64,000 bases of DNA from UBA935 sp031555615 (lineage in GTDB: Bacteria; Bacillota; Clostridia; Lachnospirales; Lachnospiraceae), in contig JAVBUF010000042.1 in assembly GCA_031555615.1 (NCBI GenBank), positions 1 through 64,000 of the forward strand, written 5' to 3'. Positions within the stretch are counted from its first letter, which is position 1; each line of letters begins with the position of its first letter. Below, piece after piece: positions 35,156 to 42,957 of this stretch. The notes under the pieces were generated by a model. The model made no database searches. It saw only the letters and a list, made by a program, of their open reading frames with translations, and was not told where the DNA came from. The translations under genes were made by a program, and so were the position numbers.

Positions 35156-37741
35156 ATGATGCAGGCAGTTCGATTACGGACGGAACAAATGAAAAATCCC
35201 ATGGGAATCAGTATCGAGCACCCTCATTTATCATGGATTTGTCAGGATGGAATTACCCAGAGTGCTTATGAAATTTCGGCAGAGACAAACGGGAAAGAGG
35301 TCTGGAACAGCGGAATAGTGAAAACTAACCGGATGAATGCCAGGTTCCAGGGAAAAGTAGCGGGCAGACAGCGGATCGCCTGGAAGGTGCGCCTTTGGGA
35401 CGAGAATGAAAAAGCAGGGGAATGGAGTACTCTGGCAGTCTTTGAGATGGGACTGCTGAAGCAGTCGGATTTTGTGGCAAAATGGATCAATCCGGAGCTG
35501 ACGATCTCTCCCGTACCGCATAAACCGGCAGGATATCTGCGGAAATCCTTTTCTGCCGCGCTGACCGGAAAGGAGACCGGGAGACTGTATATCACCTGCC
35601 ATGGATTATATGTGGCATATATGAACGGAAAACGGGTGGGGCAGGTGACGGAGCAGGATGAAAACGGAACTCGCACCACCACCATGGTACTCACTCCCGG
35701 AAACAGTAATTATGATCTGAATCTCCCCTACCAGACCATGGATGTCACAGGGCTGCTAAAGGACGGAGAAAATGAGCTGCTGGTGGTACTGGGAGACGGA
35801 TGGTACCGAAGCTGCAGCGGAGTGGACGGAAAGCGGAATTTGTTTGGCGAGGATATTGCCCTGTACTGCCAGTTGGAAGTAGATGGCCAGGCAGTGTGCA
35901 TAACCGATGAGAGCTGGCAGGCCAGTAATAACGGTCCGCTGCGGGAAACGGATATGCAGCAGGGGGAATACTATGATGCTGCCAGAGAAGAAATCACCGA
36001 CTGGCATGAAGTAAAGGTGGAGAATTTTGGAACGGAGAAGCTGTCATGCCCCAATACTGTACCGATTCTGGAGCAGGAGTCTTTTCACGGGAAAATGATC
36101 AGGACACCCAATGGGGAAACGGTTATTGATTTCGGACAAAACATGGCAGGATATGTAGAGTTTACAGTTAATGCCCATAAAGGTGATAAGATTATCCTCT
36201 GGCACGGAGAGTGCCTTGATGAAAACGGGAACTTTACCAATGCTAATTTTCAACCCGGTGACCGGCATAAAGAAGGCGGAATCTGGCAGCGGATTACGTA
36301 CATTTGTAAAGAAGGGGTGAATCATTTTAAGCCCAGCTTTACAATTATGGGATTCCAGTATGCCAAGGTGGAAACGGATATTTCACTGGAAAATGCCGAG
36401 TTTATTGCCCATGCTGTGTATTCCCAGATGGAGGAGGTGGGAAGCTTTACCTGCTCCAATGCCGATATCAATCAACTGGTGCATAACAGTATCTGGAGCC
36501 AGAAATCGAATTTCTGTGATGTGCCTACCGACTGTCCCACCAGAGAGCGGGCCGGCTGGACCGGAGATGCCGGTGTATTCGTAGATACGGGACTGTACCT
36601 GATGGACTGTTATCCGGTTCTGCGGAAGTGGCTTGGGGAATGCCGGATGATCCAGAAGAAGGATGGAAAGGTGTACAATATTGCTCCCCCTAATAACAAG
36701 GGCAGTATGTTTGCCGATATGCTCAGTGGTTCGGTGGGCTGGGGAGATGCCAGCATCATCGTGCCCTATAGCTTATACAGACGGTATGGAGATATGGCCA
36801 TTCTGGAAGAAAACTATGAGATGATGAAAGGGTGGTACGCTTTTCTGGAAGCCCGGGCAGGAAAGTCCAATATCAAAAATCTTTTAAAAAAGAATCCACT
36901 AAAAAAATATCTGATTGACAGTGGAATCGATTATGGTGAATGGTGTGAGCCCGATGTAGATGCCAGGAAAACCATGGGAAAGGGAACCAAAAGCGTAGCA
37001 ACAGCTTATCTGTCCTATTCCGGGCGGCTGCTGGGGGAGATTGCCGAACTGCTGGGTAAACCTGAGGATGCGGCGCATTACCGGGAAGTATCGGAAAAGG
37101 CCAGGGAAGCTTATCGTTTTGCCTTTATCGAAAATGGGCGTATTTGGTCCGATCGGCAATGTGAGTATGTTCGTCCCCTGGCTTTTGGGCTGCTGAATGA
37201 AGCCGAGAGCAGACAGGCAGCCGCGGATTTGAATGCATTGGTGGTGAAGAATGACTATCATTTGAATACCGGCTTCCTGTCTACTCCGTTCCTGTGTGAA
37301 GTACTGGTGAAATATGGCTATGAGCAGACGGCCGGTCGGCTGATTTTGCAGGATACGGCTCCCAGTTGGCTCTATGCGGTGAAAAAAGGGGCCAATACCA
37401 TTTGGGAGACATGGGATGGAATCCGTCCCGACGGAACGGTTCACGATTCCCTGAATCATTACTCTTATGGGGTCATTTCCGGCTGGTTCTTCAAACGGAT
37501 CTGCGGCATCTGCCTGGAAAAAGGAGAGCTGACTCTGGAACCGCTGCCGCTGCCGGTGCTGCAGTATGCAAAGGCGGAATACCAGTCACCCATGGGAAAG
37601 ATTGAGAGTGAATGGCGGTATGAAGGTGATTCGGTGAGCTTTGAATTTGTGATTCCTTCTAATCTGTGTGCTGAAATCAGACTTCCGGATGGGCGAGTGG
37701 AGAAGGCAGCGGCGGGACGGCATATATATCAGTGTAACTAA
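35156..37741 (+). CDS. Alpha-L-rhamnosidase, glycoside hydrolase family 78
   Basis: An 861-residue GH78 enzyme: two N-terminal beta-sandwich domains (about 1-330), then an (alpha/alpha)6 barrel with the signature DCPTRERAGWTGD (Asp459 onward), DYGEWCEPD and the motif IWETWDGIRPDG near residue 745, and a C-terminal beta domain. It is an inverting enzyme that removes terminal alpha-L-rhamnose from plant glycosides. No signal peptide, so cytoplasmic. Ribosome binding site AAGGAGG, 9 bases after the GH2 gene. Confidence 0.95.
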   Translation: MMQAVRLRTEQMKNPMGISIEHPHLSWICQDGITQSAYEISAETNGKEVWNSGIVKTNRMNARFQGKVAGRQRIAWKVRLWDENEKAGEWSTLAVFEMGLLKQSDFVAKWINPELTISPVPHKPAGYLRKSFSAALTGKETGRLYITCHGLYVAYMNGKRVGQVTEQDENGTRTTTMVLTPGNSNYDLNLPYQTMDVTGLLKDGENELLVVLGDGWYRSCSGVDGKRNLFGEDIALYCQLEVDGQAVCITDESWQASNNGPLRETDMQQGEYYDAAREEITDWHEVKVENFGTEKLSCPNTVPILEQESFHGKMIRTPNGETVIDFGQNMAGYVEFTVNAHKGDKIILWHGECLDENGNFTNANFQPGDRHKEGGIWQRITYICKEGVNHFKPSFTIMGFQYAKVETDISLENAEFIAHAVYSQMEEVGSFTCSNADINQLVHNSIWSQKSNFCDVPTDCPTRERAGWTGDAGVFVDTGLYLMDCYPVLRKWLGECRMIQKKDGKVYNIAPPNNKGSMFADMLSGSVGWGDASIIVPYSLYRRYGDMAILEENYEMMKGWYAFLEARAGKSNIKNLLKKNPLKKYLIDSGIDYGEWCEPDVDARKTMGKGTKSVATAYLSYSGRLLGEIAELLGKPEDAAHYREVSEKAREAYRFAFIENGRIWSDRQCEYVRPLAFGLLNEAESRQAAADLNALVVKNDYHLNTGFLSTPFLCEVLVKYGYEQTAGRLILQDTAPSWLYAVKKGANTIWETWDGIRPDGTVHDSLNHYSYGVISGWFFKRICGICLEKGELTLEPLPLPVLQYAKAEYQSPMGKIESEWRYEGDSVSFEFVIPSNLCAEIRLPDGRVEKAAAGRHIYQCN

Positions 37742-37787
37742 TTACAGACAGCTTGAAAATTAAAAAAAGAATCTGGAGGATAAGCGG

Positions 37788-38795
37788 ATGGATTTTAGTA
37801 GTGTAAAAGGAAAAGTAGCAATCGTAACCGGCGCCAGCCGTGGTATCGGAGAGGCGATTGCTCGTTGTTATGCAGAACATGGTATGAAGGTGGTTTGTGC
37901 GGCACGCAGTGAAAAGCAGGGCCAGGCTGTGGCAGAGGATATTGTGGCAAAGGGCGGTGATGCTATTTTTGTTCAGACCGATTGCAGTGATCCGGAGGCG
38001 ATCAAGGTATTGATCGACAAAGCAGTGGAGCACTATGGACATCTTGACGGAGTGGTCAGCAATGCCGGAATCGGGATGGGCGGCAACCCCCTTCACGAGT
38101 ATGAAATGGATGAATTTGATAAAATATTTGATTTAAATGAAAAAGGTGTATTTGCCGGGATGAAATATGGTGTGGAAGCAATTCTCAAATCAGGCAGTAA
38201 AAATGGATTTTTAATCAATGTTGCTTCCATCGCCGGATTAATGCCACAGCGGGGGCAGGCCCTGTATACCGCCACCAAATTTGGTGTTGTTGGTATGACA
38301 AAGGCAGCAGCATTGGATTATGCGGCCCATTCTATTACTGTAAATGCTATTTGCCCGGGCTATACGAAGACCAGTATTTTCGGCGAGGCTCCACAGGCGG
38401 CTATGGACTTTTTTGCCAAAGACTGCCCGGCCGGGCGGATGGGTGATCCCATGGAATGTGCCTGGCTGGCACTGTTCCTGGCTTCCGATATGGCTCGCTA
38501 TATCACCGGAGCAGCCATTCCCGTGGACGGAGCACTTGCGGCCGGACATCAAAATGTAACCAGTTGGAAGCATCCGGAAATTCTGACCGGCGGCAGGCTG
38601 AGTTCTCAAAGCACTATTGCATCCATCATGGAGGATGAAACCGGCAGGGCAATTGCGGAAAAATATATTCCCGGTATTGCCGGCAATGAACAGTTGAAGG
38701 CGGCATATTCCATGTCGTTTCCTAAATTGAGTGCAGTATTGGGGGTGGATGAAGAGACTTTGAATAAGTTTTTTGCAGAATTAGATGCAATGTAA
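37788..38795 (+). CDS. Short-chain dehydrogenase/reductase with extra C-terminal helical tail
   Basis: A 335-residue protein. Residues 1-250 are a classical SDR: cofactor motif TGASRGIG (14-21), NAG near 92, catalytic Ser in NVASIAG (about 146), and Tyr160/Lys164 in YTATK. The R after the glycine-rich loop and CAARS suggest NADP or NAD ambiguity. Classical SDRs end near 250, but here about 85 more residues follow, the last 62 (274-335) resembling the tail of the GH2 enzyme in the same operon. It may oxidise the aglycone or a sugar hydroxyl (inference). Confidence 0.9.
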   Translation: MDFSSVKGKVAIVTGASRGIGEAIARCYAEHGMKVVCAARSEKQGQAVAEDIVAKGGDAIFVQTDCSDPEAIKVLIDKAVEHYGHLDGVVSNAGIGMGGNPLHEYEMDEFDKIFDLNEKGVFAGMKYGVEAILKSGSKNGFLINVASIAGLMPQRGQALYTATKFGVVGMTKAAALDYAAHSITVNAICPGYTKTSIFGEAPQAAMDFFAKDCPAGRMGDPMECAWLALFLASDMARYITGAAIPVDGALAAGHQNVTSWKHPEILTGGRLSSQSTIASIMEDETGRAIAEKYIPGIAGNEQLKAAYSMSFPKLSAVLGVDEETLNKFFAELDAM

Positions 38796-38820
38796 AAAAT
38801 AGGAAAGGAACATAGCGGTT

Positions 38821-40266
38821 ATGAGGACATTAGCTTTTAATCCCTATTTGCCCAGTTATGAATACATACCGGATGGCGAACCTTATGTAATAAATGAAAG
38901 AGTGTATATTTTTGGGAGCCACGACCGATTTAATGGGGAAGAGTATTGCATGAATGACTATGTGGGATGGTCTGCTCCGGTAGACGGCTTGGGGGCATGG
39001 AGGTATGAGGGTGTGATTTACCGGGCCATTCAGGATCCTATGAATCAGGATGGCAGCCAGCACCTGTTTGCACCGGATGTGCAGCAGGGAGATGACGGCA
39101 GGTATTACCTGTTTTACTGCCTTCATCGGTCACCGACAGTGGGTGTGGCCGTCTGTGACACACCCGCAGGAAAATATGAATTCTATGGTCATGTAAAATA
39201 TGAAGATGGTACCCTTTATGGAACAAAAAGGTCTTCCAAAGATGTGTTTAATTTTGATCCCGGCGTACTTCGGGATAGTGACGGAACTTATTATCTGTAT
39301 ACCGGATTTTCTCCCCACCCCGGACCGATGCGGGATATGATGGAAAAGGCAATGTGGATTGACGGCTCCTATTGTGTGAAGCTGGATAAGGATCTGCTTA
39401 CCATAAAATCCGAACCCAAGCGGGTGCTGCCTTGTGAATCAGTAGCCCAGGGAACCGGATTTGAAGGACATGGCTTCTATGAGGCCAGCAGTCCCAGAAA
39501 GATTGGAGATACCTACTATCTGGTGTATTCTTCGGTTAAGAGCCATGATCTATGCTATGCCACCTGCGGCACGCCGGACGGAGTATATCGGTATGGGGGA
39601 GTCATCGTCAGTAATGGTGATGTGGGATTGGTATCAGAGCAGGAAGCAACAAATTATACCGCCAATAACCATGGCGGATTGGTGGAAATCCATGACAAAT
39701 GGTATATATTTGGCCATCGGCAGACGAACCGGCACTGTCACTCACGCCAGGGATTTGCAGAGGAAATCAGAATTGCGGAGGATGGCAGTATTTCCCAGGT
39801 GGAGATGACCAGTTGTGGATTAAATGGAGAACCATTGCCGGGAACCGGAGTCTATGAGGCGCGGATTGCCTGTAATCTGTCGTCAAGGAAGGGTACGGAA
39901 ACATATCAGTCGGTAAAACAGGAAGATGAAGAACACCCATATTTTACCCAGAGCGGTGAGGATCGGGAGAGTGAAGGAGATCAGTATATTGCTAATATGC
40001 GTGATGGTGCCTGGGCAGGATTTAAGTACTTTTCTTTTGCAAAAAATGAAAAACAAATCTCAGTCACGATACGGGGAACAGGAAAAGGTGTGCTTACAGT
40101 AGCGGTTGAACATGGTGGTTCACCGGTGGCCGAAATAGAACTTGATCCGGTACCGGAATGGCAAGAGTTTGCTGCGGATATTACAGTAGCAGCCGGTGTC
40201 AGACCTTTGTATTTTACCTATCGTGGGGATGGAAATATTGATTTTTTATCTTTTCATATAAAATAA
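38821..40266 (+). CDS. Glycoside hydrolase family 43 enzyme with C-terminal beta domain
   Basis: A 481-residue protein. The N-terminal five-bladed propeller (about 1-335) has GH43 features: a first-blade GEPYVINERVYIFGSHD, the FNFDPGVLRDSDG block (about 141-153) and HGFYEASSPRK with the putative general acid Glu. The C-terminal beta-sandwich (about 350-481) resembles a CBM6-type carbohydrate-binding domain. It likely removes arabinofuranose or xylose. No signal peptide. Last gene of the operon; a strong terminator follows. Confidence 0.9.
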   Translation: MRTLAFNPYLPSYEYIPDGEPYVINERVYIFGSHDRFNGEEYCMNDYVGWSAPVDGLGAWRYEGVIYRAIQDPMNQDGSQHLFAPDVQQGDDGRYYLFYCLHRSPTVGVAVCDTPAGKYEFYGHVKYEDGTLYGTKRSSKDVFNFDPGVLRDSDGTYYLYTGFSPHPGPMRDMMEKAMWIDGSYCVKLDKDLLTIKSEPKRVLPCESVAQGTGFEGHGFYEASSPRKIGDTYYLVYSSVKSHDLCYATCGTPDGVYRYGGVIVSNGDVGLVSEQEATNYTANNHGGLVEIHDKWYIFGHRQTNRHCHSRQGFAEEIRIAEDGSISQVEMTSCGLNGEPLPGTGVYEARIACNLSSRKGTETYQSVKQEDEEHPYFTQSGEDRESEGDQYIANMRDGAWAGFKYFSFAKNEKQISVTIRGTGKGVLTVAVEHGGSPVAEIELDPVPEWQEFAADITVAAGVRPLYFTYRGDGNIDFLSFHIK

Positions 40267-40282
40267 AAATTGATAGCAGAAA

Positions 40283-40322
40283 AAGAGCCGATAATTTAAA
40301 TGACCTTTAATTATCGGCTCTT
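40283..40322. terminator. Bidirectional terminator after the glycoside operon
   Basis: A perfect 14-bp stem, AAGAGCCGATAATT (40283-40296) with AATTATCGGCTCTT (40309-40322). The last bases include the stop codon of the convergent AraC gene. Confidence 0.88.
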
Positions 40323-41394
40323 ATGAATATGTATCATCAATCCGCAATGTACCCCTTATATTCTCTCGTATGCCCTGAGGGGTCGTGTCATAAAATTCTT
40401 TAAATTTTTGATAGAAGAAACCCAAGTTATGATACCCTACCTGATGACTGATCAGCTCGATTGATAAATCTGTTGAAATCAGTAATTCGATAGCCAGGTG
40501 CATTCTGCATTCCTGGATATAATTGGAGATGTTCATTCCTTTCCCTTTTTTGAACAAACGATTCAAATAGTCCGGATTATAGTTGAATTTTTCGGATACA
40601 TCATGTACCGTAACCTTCGGCAGATTGCTTTGAATATATTCACATATGGCTTCAATGATTGCGGTATACAGTGCCTGTTTATCAACCTGTGCGATGCGAA
40701 TGTGATATTCTTTGGTCAGAAGATCGACGATTCTCTCCACATATCCGATCAAAAGACGTTTTTTTCCGGGAAGATCATCCATTAACTCCTGCATGACTAA
40801 CTCAAATGTAACGGCAGTTCTTGTTGCAATTTGGCCAATCGGTGAAAAAAGAATATACAAATACTCCGCCCGTTTCTGATTGATCAGTTTTTTCAGGCTG
40901 CTGGTATAATCTTGGGATTTTGAAGAAAGATCATATTGATCAAAAAAGATATCATCAATTCCCAGACAGATTACCGTTGTATTTTGGGCATAAAGATATT
41001 CTGAATGTGTTGCTTCTGTATTAACAAGGCATATTTCACCGGATTGAATGGTATAGGATTTTCCATTGATCTGCATGGATAGCGTACCTTCTATTATATA
41101 GATAAGTTCTACATAGTCATGTGTATGAGGGGTACACATAATTCCATCGGGGAAATGGATTTTAGCACAATGCTCTTGTCTTGTACTCATCGGCAGATAT
41201 ACGAGATGTTGTATTCCATTGTCTGAGGTTGTCCATGCACTGACAGAAATTAAAGCTTGCAGTCCCCGATGAGCGCCACTTAGGATAGGGGCGGCATTTT
41301 CGTGCATCAGAAGATATTGGTCAAAATCAATGACCTGATTTGGAAGAAAATTATTTATTTCCACAAATTCATTCATCATATCTCTTAAATTCAT
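40321..41394 (-). CDS. AraC-family regulator beside second symporter-GH2 pair
   Basis: A 357-residue protein. The N-terminal cupin-like domain (about 85-170) includes CTPHTHDYVELIYIIEGTLSM and GEICLVNTEATHSEY. The C-terminal AraC domain (about 250-350) has FNYNPDYLNRLFKKGKGMNI and QVGYHNLGFFYQKFKEFYD. The ATG at 41394 is preferred, though its ribosome binding site (GGGGGA) is weak and a GTG at 41406 is possible. It is divergent from the symporter at 41559 and is the probable activator of that two-gene unit. Confidence 0.87.
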   Translation of the reverse strand: MNLRDMMNEFVEINNFLPNQVIDFDQYLLMHENAAPILSGAHRGLQALISVSAWTTSDNGIQHLVYLPMSTRQEHCAKIHFPDGIMCTPHTHDYVELIYIIEGTLSMQINGKSYTIQSGEICLVNTEATHSEYLYAQNTTVICLGIDDIFFDQYDLSSKSQDYTSSLKKLINQKRAEYLYILFSPIGQIATRTAVTFELVMQELMDDLPGKKRLLIGYVERIVDLLTKEYHIRIAQVDKQALYTAIIEAICEYIQSNLPKVTVHDVSEKFNYNPDYLNRLFKKGKGMNISNYIQECRMHLAIELLISTDLSIELISHQVGYHNLGFFYQKFKEFYDTTPQGIRENIRGTLRIDDTYS

Positions 41395-41431
41395 ATTATC
41401 CCCCACAATAAAAAATGTATAAATATATTAT

Positions 41432-41514
41432 ATGTCGGATTTGGTAAATGCGCAATATGTTGGTAATCATAAAATGAAATTGATTATAAAATGAAAATGT
41501 CGGATTATTATAAT
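41432..41514 (+). promoter_or_regulatory. Promoter region of symporter-GH2 unit with direct repeat
   Basis: ATGTCGGATT occurs at 41432-41441 and 41497-41506, 65 bases apart. The second copy ends just upstream of TATAAT (41509-41514), which has no good -35. This is compatible with activation by the divergent AraC protein. Confidence 0.45.
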
Positions 41515-41558
41515 ATAAAATCTAAAGATATTGCAAAGGCAATAGAGGGAGGACATTG

Positions 41559-42935
41559 ATGAGAAACAAAAGTAAAACAAATGAATTTGCTACTTCATTT
41601 TCCGGCAAAGTGTTGTATGGACTTGGTGATGTGGGGGTAAACCTGGTCTGGATACTGCCATCTTCTTTTTTAACAATGTATTATACTGACAGTGCGATGC
41701 TGAGTGCATCATTTGTGGGCACGATGATGCTGATATGCCGTCTGCTTGACGGAATCAGCGATGTGTTAATGGGGATGATCATTGATAAAACAAAAACTCG
41801 ATTCGGAAAGGCAAGACCATGGCTGCTGTTTATGGGATTACCTTTAATTCTATCCGTTGCCCTGGCCTTTTTTGTTCCGGCAGGGATGTCCGGCGGTGCA
41901 AAACAAGTTTATTCTTTTATAACCTATTTTTGTATGTCTGTAGTATGTTATACGGCAGTCAACCTTTCCTATCATGCCATGCTGCCAAGATTTTCTTTGA
42001 CATCTCAGGACAGAACCTCTGTCAGTGCAGTGAGGTCAGTGTTCTCCCTGATGGCAACCATTGTTGTATCTACAATTACACCATTTATAATTGAAAATTT
42101 TGGTGGATATCATAATCAGGCCGCATGGACAACAGTAGTACTGCTGTATGGTCTGATTGCAGAAATTTGTATTCTGGTCACATTTTTCGGGGTAAAAGAA
42201 AAACTTCCTGTAGAAGCTGATACTTCCGGGGGAAAGCAATCGAAAAAAGAGATTTCGGAAAGTATTAAAATTCTTCTGGCTTCAAAATATTTTTATATTT
42301 CGGTATTCCTTTTTATGACTTTTTATATCAGCAGCGGAACTTCGGGAATCACCATTTATCTTGCCCGGGATGTTTATCAGAATACCAATTATTTTGGATT
42401 AATCAACTTGGCAGGTATGCTACCGATGCTTCTTGTAACGCCTTTCATGCCTCTTTTATTTAGAAAAGCCGGCAAAAGGAATGCCATGTTAATAGGAGTG
42501 ATCATTTCTGCCGCTTTAGGACTTCTCAAGTTTCTATTTATCGAAAATTTCATGATATATATTATATTACAGTTTTTAGGATCGGTTGCAATCTGTCCGC
42601 TATGTGCTGCTATGTATACCCTGGCTGGAGATATTGTGGATTATAATCAGTGGAAACATAATATTCGATCAGAAGGCATTACCACCAGTGTGAACAGTAT
42701 CGGGATGAAGCTTGGTACCGGTCTGGGCTCGGCAATGCTTGGCTGGTTCTTAGCTTGGGGAAAATATGATGGTGCACTGGCTGTTCAGCCAGATAGCGCA
42801 TTGACGGCAATGATTATTGTTGCAACACTTATCCCTGTTTTTGTAAATGTAATTGCAGCGGTTCTGCTTTCCAGATGGGATTTGGAAAAGTATCAGAAGG
42901 AAGTTTCGGAATTTGTTGCAGCGCAAGTAAAGTAA
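41559..42935 (+). CDS. GPH-family sugar/cation symporter
   Basis: A 458-residue membrane protein with about twelve helices. It has the GPH signatures LLDGISDVLMGMIIDKTKTRFGKARPW (about residues 64-90) and DIVDYNQWKHNIRSEG in the second half. It is related to the symporter at 31394 but clearly diverged, so two separate substrates or regulation are likely. The ATG at 41559 follows GAGGGAGG; a TTG three bases earlier is ignored. A GH2 gene follows after 22 bases. Confidence 0.9.
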   Translation: MRNKSKTNEFATSFSGKVLYGLGDVGVNLVWILPSSFLTMYYTDSAMLSASFVGTMMLICRLLDGISDVLMGMIIDKTKTRFGKARPWLLFMGLPLILSVALAFFVPAGMSGGAKQVYSFITYFCMSVVCYTAVNLSYHAMLPRFSLTSQDRTSVSAVRSVFSLMATIVVSTITPFIIENFGGYHNQAAWTTVVLLYGLIAEICILVTFFGVKEKLPVEADTSGGKQSKKEISESIKILLASKYFYISVFLFMTFYISSGTSGITIYLARDVYQNTNYFGLINLAGMLPMLLVTPFMPLLFRKAGKRNAMLIGVIISAALGLLKFLFIENFMIYIILQFLGSVAICPLCAAMYTLAGDIVDYNQWKHNIRSEGITTSVNSIGMKLGTGLGSAMLGWFLAWGKYDGALAVQPDSALTAMIIVATLIPVFVNVIAAVLLSRWDLEKYQKEVSEFVAAQVK

Positions 42936-42957
42936 ATATCAGAAGAGGAGATATGAA

